A DNA stretch of 64,000 bases from Lutimaribacter_A marinistellae. Its GTDB lineage: Bacteria; Pseudomonadota; Alphaproteobacteria; Rhodobacterales; Rhodobacteraceae. The stretch spans positions 1-64,000 of the forward strand of contig NZ_JBHRXI010000049.1 of assembly GCF_042648365.1 (NCBI RefSeq). Direction: 5' to 3'. The position numbers and the translations under genes were made by a program. Below the pieces are notes generated by a model. That model was not told the origin of the DNA, did no database searches, and saw only the letters and a program-made list of their open reading frames with translations. Shown piece by piece: positions 44,180-51,982 of this stretch; position 1 is the first letter of the stretch; every line of letters begins with the position of its first letter.

Positions 44180-46144
44180 ATGGTTACTGAACTCGGTCAC
44201 TTCGCCCTCATTCTTGCATTCATGGTCGCCATCGTGCAGGTGGTCGTCCCCTTGGTTGGCGCGCATAAACGGTGGCCCGGCTGGATGGCCGTGGCCGAGC
44301 CTGCCGCGAATGCGCAATTCCTGCTCACGGCGTTCTCCTTTGCCGCGCTTGTCTGGGCATTCGTCACATCGGATTTCTCACTTAGGCTGGTGGTGCTTAA
44401 CAGCCACTCCGCGAAGCCGATGATCTACAAGATCAGCGGAACCTGGGGCAATCACGAAGGCTCCATGCTGCTCTGGGTTCTGATCGTGACATTGTTCGGT
44501 GCGATGGCTGCGTGGTTCGGTGGCAACCTGCCGCCAACACTGAAAGCCCGGGTTCTGGCGGTGCAATCGGCCATCGCGGTGGCCTTCTTTGCCTTCATCC
44601 TGTTTACGTCGAACCCGTTCCTGCGCCTCGCGGTCCCGCCTTTTGATGGACAGGATCTGAACCCGCTTTTGCAAGATCCCGGCCTCGCGCTTCACCCGCC
44701 GTTCCTTTACTTGGGATACGTGGGGCTCTCCATGGCGTTTTCCTTTGCCGTGGCAGCCCTCATCGAAGGCCGGGTGGACGCGGCATGGGGCCGTTGGGTG
44801 CGCCCGTGGACGCTTGCAGCATGGGTTTTCCTGACCATCGGGATCGCGTTGGGGTCATGGTGGGCTTATTATGAGCTTGGCTGGGGCGGGTTCTGGTTCT
44901 GGGATCCTGTGGAAAACGCGTCCTTCATGCCCTGGCTTCTGGCTGCCGCACTCCTGCATTCGGCAATCGTAGTGGAAAAGCGGGAAGCCCTGAAAAGCTG
45001 GACGATCCTGCTGGCGATTCTTGCCTTTGGATTCTCCCTGATCGGAACGTTCATCGTACGCTCAGGCCTGCTGACCAGCGTGCATGCATTTGCCAACGAC
45101 CCGGAGCGGGGCGTTTTCATCCTGATGATCCTTGCCTTCTTTACTGGCGGTGCGCTGATCCTGTTCGCGGCGCGCGCACAGGCGATGGAAGCCAAAGGCG
45201 TGTTCGGTATGGTCAGCCGAGAGAGCGCGCTGGTTCTGAACAACATCCTGCTAGCCGTCTCGTGCTTCGTGGTTTTTGTCGGAACGCTTTGGCCCGTCGT
45301 GGCCGAGATGTTCTTTGATCGCAAACTTTCGGTGGGTCCTCCCTTCTTCAACGCGGCCTTTTCGCCTTTCATGGTTGCGCTTGGCCTCGCCCTGCCGTTG
45401 GGCTCGATGTTGCCGTGGAAACGCGGTCGGCTTGGGCGGGTGGCATGGTCCCTGCGTTACGTTTTCCTTCTATGCGTCGCCGCTGCGCTGCTGATTTGGG
45501 TGATGCAAACCGGGCGGAGCGCCCTTGGCCCGGTGGGCGTATTCCTTGGCGCTTGGATAACGGCAGGCGCGGCGATGGACCTGTGGGGCAGGACGGGCAG
45601 GGGCGGCAGCTTTGCACGTCTGATGCGTCTTCCCCGTGCCGATTGGGGCAAGGCGGTCGCGCATACCGGACTTGGCGTTACCATGTTTGCCGTTGCCGGG
45701 TTGACGGCCTGGCAAGTCGAAGACATCCGCGTCGCGCAGATCGACGAACCGTTCGAGGTTGGCAGTTTCACTCTTACACTCGAAGACGTACGGCGTGGCG
45801 AGGGCCCGAATTACCTGACAACGATGGGCATCGTGAACTTGCAGAAAAACGGTCGGGACCTTGCGGTGCTCACCCCGGAAAAACGAAACTATCCCGTAGC
45901 CCGCATGCCTACGACTGAAGCCTCGATCGATTATCGGATCATGCGTGACGTCTATGTGGTTATCGGCGATCGGCAAGATAACGGTGGCTGGACGATCCGC
46001 ACCTACATAAAGCCCTTTGCGAACTGGATCTGGGCGGGGTGCATCTTGATGGCTCTCGGTGGTACGCTCAGCCTGTCGGACAGACGGTTCCGGGTCGCGG
46101 CCGGCGCACGTAAAGCGCCCACCGGAGGAGTGCCCGCGGAATGA
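44180..46144 (+). CDS. ccmF: Heme lyase CcmF
   Basis: Inner-membrane subunit (654 aa) of the cytochrome c synthetase that attaches heme to apocytochrome CxxCH motifs. About 14-15 helices are apparent; the tryptophan-rich WWD segment WGGFWFWDPVENASFMPW lies near residue 234. The early ISGTWGNHEGSMLLW motif is also typical. The ATG at 44180 gives the normal N-terminus. The stop overlaps the ccmH start by 4 nt. Confidence 0.96.
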   Translation: MVTELGHFALILAFMVAIVQVVVPLVGAHKRWPGWMAVAEPAANAQFLLTAFSFAALVWAFVTSDFSLRLVVLNSHSAKPMIYKISGTWGNHEGSMLLWVLIVTLFGAMAAWFGGNLPPTLKARVLAVQSAIAVAFFAFILFTSNPFLRLAVPPFDGQDLNPLLQDPGLALHPPFLYLGYVGLSMAFSFAVAALIEGRVDAAWGRWVRPWTLAAWVFLTIGIALGSWWAYYELGWGGFWFWDPVENASFMPWLLAAALLHSAIVVEKREALKSWTILLAILAFGFSLIGTFIVRSGLLTSVHAFANDPERGVFILMILAFFTGGALILFAARAQAMEAKGVFGMVSRESALVLNNILLAVSCFVVFVGTLWPVVAEMFFDRKLSVGPPFFNAAFSPFMVALGLALPLGSMLPWKRGRLGRVAWSLRYVFLLCVAAALLIWVMQTGRSALGPVGVFLGAWITAGAAMDLWGRTGRGGSFARLMRLPRADWGKAVAHTGLGVTMFAVAGLTAWQVEDIRVAQIDEPFEVGSFTLTLEDVRRGEGPNYLTTMGIVNLQKNGRDLAVLTPEKRNYPVARMPTTEASIDYRIMRDVYVVIGDRQDNGGWTIRTYIKPFANWIWAGCILMALGGTLSLSDRRFRVAAGARKAPTGGVPAE

Positions 46145-46593
46145 AACGCCTGTTGCTGGTCTTGGTGTTGATGGCTGCACCGGTTTGGGCGGTTCAACCT
46201 GACGAGGTGCTCGAAGACCCGGCGCTGGAAGAGCGCGCCCGCGACCTCAGCCAGGGGTTACGCTGCCTTGTCTGCCGAAACGAGAGTATCGACGAAAGTA
46301 ATGCCGAACTGGCACGGGATCTGCGGCTTCTGGTTCGTGAACGTCTGGTTGCCGGGGACAGCGACGACGAAGTGATCGAGTTCGTGGTGGACCGGTATGG
46401 CGAATACGTTCTGCTGCGGCCCACCGTGACCGGGGCGAACTGGTTGCTCTGGCTGGCCGGACCCGCAATGCTGGTGCTGGCTGGCGGAGTCGGATTTGCT
46501 TTCCTGAGGTCGCGCTCCAAAGGTGTTGCACCGCAGGAGGCTGCGCTGAGTGACGAAGAACAGGCCCGCCTGAGGCGCATTCTCGAGGAGTGA
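46141..46593 (+). CDS. ccmH: Cytochrome c maturation protein CcmH
   Basis: Periplasmic thioredoxin-like reductant (150 aa) for apocytochrome c. It has a signal sequence, the LRCLVCRNESI motif with Cys42 and Cys45, and a C-terminal membrane helix (about 100-120). It lacks the TPR part found in fused CcmH/CcmI of some species; a separate ccmI is not in this window. The start overlaps the ccmF stop as ATGA. Confidence 0.95.
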   Translation: MKRLLLVLVLMAAPVWAVQPDEVLEDPALEERARDLSQGLRCLVCRNESIDESNAELARDLRLLVRERLVAGDSDDEVIEFVVDRYGEYVLLRPTVTGANWLLWLAGPAMLVLAGGVGFAFLRSRSKGVAPQEAALSDEEQARLRRILEE

Positions 46594-46665
46594 CGCGCGG
46601 TCCCTCTTTCTTCGATCCCGGGCTTGGGCCAGTCTGCGCCAAACTCATCCGAAGCGAGGCGCGAA

Positions 46666-47442
46666 ATGGAATACGATACGATCACGCTCGAATTTAAGGA
46701 CGGTTTGGCGGTTCTGACACTGAACAGGCCGGACAAGATGAACGCGCTGACCGGGCGGATGCGGGCAGAAATCACCCACGCCATGCAGGACGCAGCCAAC
46801 AAGGCGCGTGCTGTCGTTCTGACCGGGGCAGGTGCTGCTTTCTGTACGGGACAGGATTTGGGTGACGGTGCGGCCGGTGGCAAAATCGACCTCGAACGAA
46901 CTTTGCGTGATGAATACGAGCCGATGCTGGCTGCGATTTATGATTGCCCGGTTCCGACGATCGCCGCGGTCAACGGCCCTGCTGCCGGGGCAGGGGCCAA
47001 TCTCGCGCTTTGCGCCGATGTCGTGATCGCCACCGAAAGTGCCTATTTTCTTCAGGCATTTGCCAGGATCGGTCTCTTGCCGGACGCCGGTGGCACGTGG
47101 TTCATGCCGCGTAACATGGGCCTTGCAAAGGCCATGGGGGCGGCCCTGTTCGCGGACAAGATTTCGGCCCGTCAGGCCGATGAATGGGGAATGATCTGGG
47201 AAGCAGTAGACGACGCGGAGTTCGAGGCGCATTGGCGCAAGCGCGCATCGTACCTTGCGGCAGGGCCGACCGAGGGCTTTCGCGCCATCAAGAAGGCAAT
47301 TCGCGGCAGCTTTGACCAGACCCTGACCGAACAGTTGTCAACGGAGGCCCATTTGCAAGGCGAGTGCGGCGAGACGCGGGATTTCCGTGAGGGCGTTTTG
47401 GCCTTTCTCGAAAAGCGCCCGGCCTCTTTCGAAGGCCGTTGA
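46666..47442 (+). CDS. Enoyl-CoA hydratase/isomerase family, PaaG-like
   Basis: A 258-aa crotonase-fold enzyme. The oxyanion-hole segments are AFCTGQDL and AVNGPAAGAGANLAL. The LLPDAGGTW motif with Asp in place of the usual catalytic Glu is typical of PaaG (2-(1,2-epoxy-1,2-dihydrophenyl)acetyl-CoA isomerase) rather than classic hydratases. This fits phenylacetyl-CoA catabolism downstream of the indolepyruvate oxidoreductase at 36029, but no other paa genes are in view, so the specific role is inferred. It follows ccmH by 72 nt. Confidence 0.85.
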   Translation: MEYDTITLEFKDGLAVLTLNRPDKMNALTGRMRAEITHAMQDAANKARAVVLTGAGAAFCTGQDLGDGAAGGKIDLERTLRDEYEPMLAAIYDCPVPTIAAVNGPAAGAGANLALCADVVIATESAYFLQAFARIGLLPDAGGTWFMPRNMGLAKAMGAALFADKISARQADEWGMIWEAVDDAEFEAHWRKRASYLAAGPTEGFRAIKKAIRGSFDQTLTEQLSTEAHLQGECGETRDFREGVLAFLEKRPASFEGR

Positions 47443-47494
47443 TCCCGAAAGGCGCGCGCAGTGGTGTGCGCGCCGGCTTGGGTTTTCGAGCGGA

Positions 47495-48514
47495 TCAGCC
47501 TCTGCGTCGGCCCCGACGGCCGCGCCGCTCCGACACTGGTTGATCCTCGCCGGTTCCGTCGCTTGCTGACGTAAAAGGCCCGATCGCGTTGGTGATCTGG
47601 TCCAGCGTCGGGCGTTCGCCGCGCTCGGTCGTGTCGAGCGCTTCACGCATCTTGCGCAGATGGCCGGGCATTGTTCCACAGCATCCGCCGATGACGCTTG
47701 CGCCTGAATCGCGGGCCATCCGGGCATAGATTCCCATCAATTCGGGCGTGCCATCGTAATGGATATGGCCGTCGACATATTTGGGAATGCCGGCATTGCC
47801 CTTGGAGATGATCGGCCGCTCCGTTCCCTGTGCGACAAAGCCCAGAACGGTTCGCAGGATATCCGAGGCGCCGGTACCGCAATTTGCGCCGAAGGCCAGC
47901 GGCGGGTTGGGAAGATCCTCGACCAGTTGTGCAAGATCAGCCGATGTCACGCCCATCATGGTCCGGCCTGCGGTGTCAAAGCTCATGGTCCCGCACCAGG
48001 GCATGTCAGCCAGCGCGAATGCCTCGGCCGCGGCGCGAAATTCCTCGGGGGCCGAGATGGTTTCGAGCCACAATACGTCGACACCCCCCTCCTTCAATCC
48101 GTCGGCTTGCTCATGGAACATCTCGACGGCAAGGGAATGGCTGAGCGCGCCGACCGGTTCCATGATTTCCCCGGTCGGACCGACGGAGCCTGCGACAACG
48201 ATCTTGCGCGCGGTCTTGTCCGCGACCTCGCGGCCGAGTTCGGCGCCGACGAGATTGAGTTCGCGCACGCGGTTTTGCGCGTCGTGGAGCTTGAGCCGTG
48301 CGGCAGTGCCGCCGAAAGTGTTCGTCAGGAACAGATCGCTGCCCGCGTCGACGGAGCCTTGGTAGAGCGCGATGATCTTTTCTGGAGCGTCTGTGTTCCA
48401 CAACTCTGGCGCATCGCCTGATTGCAGGCCCATCTGGAACAGGTTGGTTCCTGTCGCGCCATCGGCAAGAAGAACACCAAGCTTCTCGAGCTGTTCGGAA
48501 AAGGCGTTTGTCAT
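47495..48514 (-). CDS. Homocysteine/betaine-homocysteine S-methyltransferase
   Basis: A 339-aa zinc methyltransferase of the Pfam S-methyl_trans family. The N-terminal LLADGATGTNLFQMGL and the three zinc ligands Cys212 (FGANCGTG), Cys278 and Cys279 (GGCCGT) are present. Betaine is the probable methyl donor by analogy with alphaproteobacterial Bmt. The C-terminus is unusually basic (SERRGRRGRRRG). The ATG at 48514 is chosen over 48523 since GGGATGA precedes it. Two hairpins lie between it and the zeta-inhibitor gene. Confidence 0.86.
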   Translation of the reverse strand: MTNAFSEQLEKLGVLLADGATGTNLFQMGLQSGDAPELWNTDAPEKIIALYQGSVDAGSDLFLTNTFGGTAARLKLHDAQNRVRELNLVGAELGREVADKTARKIVVAGSVGPTGEIMEPVGALSHSLAVEMFHEQADGLKEGGVDVLWLETISAPEEFRAAAEAFALADMPWCGTMSFDTAGRTMMGVTSADLAQLVEDLPNPPLAFGANCGTGASDILRTVLGFVAQGTERPIISKGNAGIPKYVDGHIHYDGTPELMGIYARMARDSGASVIGGCCGTMPGHLRKMREALDTTERGERPTLDQITNAIGPFTSASDGTGEDQPVSERRGRRGRRRG

Positions 48515-48561
48515 GGCTGTCATCCCGTCGTCGGGCCCGCTTGCAGCAGGCCAGAAAGTCA

Positions 48562-48624
48562 GACGCCCCGTCTGACATGGACGGGGCGTCAAAGCAAATT
48601 CGTTCCGCTCATGATTACCATGAG
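48562..48624 (-). promoter_or_regulatory. Two hairpins between the zeta-inhibitor and methyltransferase genes
   Basis: Read leftward, CTCATG/CATGAG (48624-48608, 5-nt loop) is followed by an 11-bp perfect stem GACGCCCCGTC/GACGGGGCGTC (48590-48562, 7-nt loop) and then TGACTTTC. The second may terminate the upstream gene; together they could form a regulatory leader for the methyltransferase. I could not match them to a known SAM or SAH riboswitch. Confidence 0.45.
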
Positions 48625-48637
48625 CCGGATTGCGTGA

Positions 48638-48955
48638 TCAGTCGATCTCGGACATGATCTGGGCCTTGGCTTGGGGCAGTAGCTCGGCCATCTTGGCGCG
48701 GATCGTGTCGGCGTCGGCCAGTCCGTTCAGATCGCCTTCTACCTTGCGCACGACGTCTTCGTGCCCTGCTTCCTCGAAATCGGCCAGAACGACGGTTTTG
48801 GCGTATTCCTTGGCTTCCTCTTCGGATTTGCCCATCAGGCCGGCGGCCCAGAGACCCAGCAGCTTGTTGCAGCGCGCCTGCGCCTTGAACTGCATCTCCT
48901 CATCATGGGCGAACTTGGCCTCGAAAGCATTTTCGCGATCGTCGAAGGTGGTCAT
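48638..48955 (-). CDS. F1-ATPase inhibitor zeta subunit (DUF1476)
   Basis: A 105-aa DUF1476 protein. Paracoccus denitrificans zeta, a member of this family, inserts its N-terminal helix into F1 and blocks ATP hydrolysis. The sequence opens MTTFDDRENAFEAKFAHDEE and is mostly helical, with LLGLWAAGLMGKS and a C-terminal AELLPQAKAQIM, as in the family. It is divergent from purC. The call rests on family similarity; inhibition in this organism is untested. Confidence 0.9.
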   Translation of the reverse strand: MTTFDDRENAFEAKFAHDEEMQFKAQARCNKLLGLWAAGLMGKSEEEAKEYAKTVVLADFEEAGHEDVVRKVEGDLNGLADADTIRAKMAELLPQAKAQIMSEID

Positions 48956-49156
48956 GTCGGGACCTCGTTGCTGTCATGTCGTCGTTAGAACCGGTATGGC
49001 CTCGGCGCACGCGAGGCGCAAGAGGATATGATGCGGCAAAGCGGCCCGGATGGCCGGGTTCGGTGAGTTGGCCAGCTTGCGGCAATGGGGCGCTTGCACT
49101 AAGAGGGCGCGATATGAGCGGGACTCATGGTCCCTGATGATCCGGAAAGGACGACA

Positions 49157-49912
49157 ATGGCGCGTCGCAAGAAAATTTACGAAGGCAAGGCCAAGATCCT
49201 GTACGAAGGACCCGAGCCGGGCACGATCGTCCAGTATTTCAAGGACGACGCCACCGCCTTCAATGCCGAGAAGAAGGACGTGATCGAAGGCAAGGGCGTT
49301 TTGAACAACCGTCTGAGCGAATTCTTCATGTCCGGTCTGAACCAGATCGGTGTGCCGACGCATTTCATCCGCAGGCTCAACATGCGGGAGCAACTGGTAA
49401 AGAGCTGCGAGATTGTACCGCTCGAGATCATCGTGCGCAATTTTGCGGCTGGTTCTATGTCCAAGAGACTGGGCATTGAAGAAGGGACCCAGCTACCGCG
49501 CCCCGTCATCGAGTATTGCTATAAGGATGATGCGCTTGGCGATCCGCTGGTAAGCGAAGAGCATATCGCGGCGTTCGGATGGGCCAGCCAGCAGGACATG
49601 GATGATATCGTAAGCCTGGCCTTGCGGGTTAACGATTTTCTGTCCGGCGTGATGCTTGCCGTCGGAATCCGGCTGATCGATTTCAAGATCGAGGTCGGCC
49701 GGATCTACGAAGGCGATTTCCAGCGACTGGTCGTGGCAGACGAAATCAGCCCAGACAGCTGCCGTCTGTGGGACATCGAATCCGGCCGCAAGCTGGACAA
49801 GGACGTGTTCCGCCGTGACCTCGGCAACCTGACGGACGCCTATTCCGAGGTTGCACGGCGCCTCGGCGTCATGCCGAAAAGCCCGGCGGCCAAGCCCACT
49901 CTCATCAACTGA
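49157..49912 (+). CDS. purC: Phosphoribosylaminoimidazole-succinocarboxamide synthase
   Basis: SAICAR synthase (251 aa) of purine biosynthesis. It contains IYEGKAKILYEG (nucleotide loop), the VKSCEIVPLEIIVRNFAAGS signature and IRLIDFKIEVGR. The ATG at 49157 follows AAAGGACGAC; an earlier in-frame ATG at 49127 would add ten residues. First gene of a purC-purS-ADH-purQ run. Confidence 0.96.
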   Translation: MARRKKIYEGKAKILYEGPEPGTIVQYFKDDATAFNAEKKDVIEGKGVLNNRLSEFFMSGLNQIGVPTHFIRRLNMREQLVKSCEIVPLEIIVRNFAAGSMSKRLGIEEGTQLPRPVIEYCYKDDALGDPLVSEEHIAAFGWASQQDMDDIVSLALRVNDFLSGVMLAVGIRLIDFKIEVGRIYEGDFQRLVVADEISPDSCRLWDIESGRKLDKDVFRRDLGNLTDAYSEVARRLGVMPKSPAAKPTLIN

Positions 49913-49984
49913 GCGCGGGCGTATTTCGAGAACACCAACGATCTGACACCCCATCGCGGGGACAAGGCTGAAGGACGAGGCGAC

Positions 49985-50215
49985 ATGAAGGCAAGGGTTC
50001 ACGTGATGCTCAAGACCGGGGTGCTCGACCCCCAGGGCGAAGCAGTCCGCCACGCGTTGGGTGCGATGGGTTTCGACAAGGTCGAGGGCGTTCGGCAAGG
50101 CAAGGTGATCGACCTAGAACTTGCAGAGGGCACGACAGAGGCCGAGGTCGCCGAAATGTGCGAAAAGCTATTGGCCAACACGGTCATCGAGCGCTACGAA
50201 ATCGACCTGGACTGA
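49985..50215 (+). CDS. purS: FGAM synthase subunit PurS
   Basis: A 76-aa bridging subunit that couples PurQ glutaminase to PurL. It matches PurS: KARVHVMLKTGVLDPQGEAVRHALGAMGF and a C-terminal EMCEKLLANTVIERYEID. PurS is the partner of small-form PurL, in agreement with the 719-aa PurL at 28363. An AAGGACGAGG stretch precedes the start. An alcohol dehydrogenase gene begins 4 nt after its stop. Confidence 0.95.
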   Translation: MKARVHVMLKTGVLDPQGEAVRHALGAMGFDKVEGVRQGKVIDLELAEGTTEAEVAEMCEKLLANTVIERYEIDLD

Positions 50216-50219
50216 CGAA

Positions 50220-51263
50220 ATGCGCGCAGCCCGTCTGACCGCTTGGCGCGAGCCGCTCGAGATTGGCCAGGTTGCCGATCCGACCCCGCCCGAAGGTGGT
50301 GTCGTGTTGCGGGTACTTGCTTGCGGCGTTTGCCGTTCGGACTGGCATGCCTGGACCGGTTCCGATCCGGACGTCGTTTTGCCGATGATTCCCGGGCACG
50401 AATTCTGCGGCGAGGTTGTTGCGACCGGAGCGGGCGTGGCGCGATGGAAGACGGGCGATCGGGTGATCGCGCCTTTCATCCTCGCATGCGGGCGGTGCGG
50501 CTATTGCGCCGAGGGGCATCAGACGGCCTGCGACAACCAGGTTGTACCCGGCTTTACCTGCGACGGGGCGTTTGCGGAATATATCGCGGTGGCGCATGCC
50601 GACACCAACCTGACGCAGCTGCCCGAGACGATGCCGGCGGAAATCGCTGCCGCACTTGGATGCCGCGTGACCACCTCCTGGCAGGCATTGGTCGGACGTG
50701 CGCAGTTGAAGCCCGGTGAATGGCTTGCCGTGTTCGGAGGGGGCGGTGTCGGAATTTCGACGCTCTTGCTCGGGCGTGCTCTGGGTGCGCGGGTGGTGGT
50801 GGTCGATGTCGTCGAAGAAAAGCTGGCTTTTGCAAGGACGCTCGGGGCGGACGCGGTTGTCAACGCTGCAGACGCGAATGCCGTTGAAGCCATTCGCGAG
50901 GTGACCGGCGGCGGTGCCGATGTATCGGTAGAGGCGCTCGGGATCGAGGTCACGACCGTTGCCGCCATGCGCAGCCTTCGCAAGCTTGGCCGAATGGTAC
51001 AGATCGGCATGCCGGCAGGTGAACATAGCGCGATGACCTTGCCGATGGATGCACTCTATTCCGGGCAGCTGACATTGCAGGGAACGCGCGGAATGCCCAG
51101 CTGGCGCTATCCGTCACTCATTTCCTTGATCGAAGGGGGGCATGTCGACTTGTCCCCGTTGGTCACGCGCAGGATTGCCTTGTCGCAAGCCAGCGATGAG
51201 CTTGCGGCCTTTGATCGTCCGGCACCGCCGGGTGTCGCCGTCATCACCGATTTCGCCAGCTAG
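50220..51263 (+). CDS. Zinc-dependent alcohol dehydrogenase family protein
   Basis: A 347-aa medium-chain dehydrogenase. Catalytic zinc ligands are in ACGVCRSDWHAWTG and PGHEFCGEV; a structural zinc loop is CGRCGYCAEGHQTAC with four cysteines; the NAD(P) site is AVFGGGGVGISTLL. The substrate is unknown. It sits between purS (4-nt gap) and purQ (14-nt gap), so it should be translated within the purine operon, although no purine step needs such an enzyme. Confidence 0.9.
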   Translation: MRAARLTAWREPLEIGQVADPTPPEGGVVLRVLACGVCRSDWHAWTGSDPDVVLPMIPGHEFCGEVVATGAGVARWKTGDRVIAPFILACGRCGYCAEGHQTACDNQVVPGFTCDGAFAEYIAVAHADTNLTQLPETMPAEIAAALGCRVTTSWQALVGRAQLKPGEWLAVFGGGGVGISTLLLGRALGARVVVVDVVEEKLAFARTLGADAVVNAADANAVEAIREVTGGGADVSVEALGIEVTTVAAMRSLRKLGRMVQIGMPAGEHSAMTLPMDALYSGQLTLQGTRGMPSWRYPSLISLIEGGHVDLSPLVTRRIALSQASDELAAFDRPAPPGVAVITDFAS

Positions 51264-51277
51264 AAGGGATTTTCCAC

Positions 51278-51946
51278 ATGCGTGCCGCAGTAATCGTTTT
51301 TCCGGGTTCCAATTGTGATCGAGACCTTGCGGTTGCGTTCGAACGCGAGGGTTTCTCGGTCGACATGGTCTGGCACAAGGATGCCTCCCTGCCAGACGGA
51401 GTGGACATCGTGGGCGTTCCGGGCGGGTTCTCCTATGGGGATTATCTGCGCTGCGGCGCGATTGCAGCGCAATCGCCGATCTGCCAGGCCGTGAAAGCCC
51501 ACACCGAGCGCGGCGGATATGCCATCGGAATTTGCAATGGCTTCCAAGTTCTGACCGAAACCGGAATCTTGCCCGGCGCGCTGTTGCGGAATGCAGGGCT
51601 CAAATACATCTGCCGTACCGTGCCGCTGGTCGTCCGGACGACTGATAGCGCCTTTACCGCGGGCTACGGCAAGGGGGATGAGATCATGATCCCAATCGCG
51701 CATCATGACGGCAACTACTTCGCGGATGACGATTCGATCTCGCGTTTGCAGGGCGAGGACCGGATCGCCTTTACCTATGGGGATAATCCGAACGGGTCAC
51801 GTGCCGACATAGCGGGGATCCTGTCTGACAACCGTCGCGTCCTTGGCATGATGCCGCACCCCGAACGGGCGGCGGACGAAGGCCATGGCGGCACCGACGG
51901 AACGGCGCTCTTCCGCGCATTGGGTGGGGTCTTCGCGACCGCGTGA
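51278..51946 (+). CDS. purQ: FGAM synthase glutaminase subunit PurQ
   Basis: Class I glutamine amidotransferase (222 aa) that supplies ammonia to PurL. The nucleophile is Cys86 in IGICNGFQVL; the catalytic His and Glu are in MMPHPERAAD near the C-terminus. GGFSYGDYLRCGAIA is characteristic of PurQ. It ends the purC-purS-ADH-purQ run. Confidence 0.97.
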   Translation: MRAAVIVFPGSNCDRDLAVAFEREGFSVDMVWHKDASLPDGVDIVGVPGGFSYGDYLRCGAIAAQSPICQAVKAHTERGGYAIGICNGFQVLTETGILPGALLRNAGLKYICRTVPLVVRTTDSAFTAGYGKGDEIMIPIAHHDGNYFADDDSISRLQGEDRIAFTYGDNPNGSRADIAGILSDNRRVLGMMPHPERAADEGHGGTDGTALFRALGGVFATA

Positions 51947-51982
51947 CTTGAGGTCGCGCCGCGCGGCCCGTAGCTTGGTCAC

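Noticed and set aside
42785..44180. Prophage remnant at the endolysin-holin pair
   Set aside because: No integrase, terminase, capsid or tail gene, no att-like repeats, and base composition like that of the neighbours.
48524..48637. SAM-II or SAH riboswitch before the methyltransferase gene
   Set aside because: The hairpin order and loop sequences do not fit the consensus patterns I know; left as unassigned hairpins.
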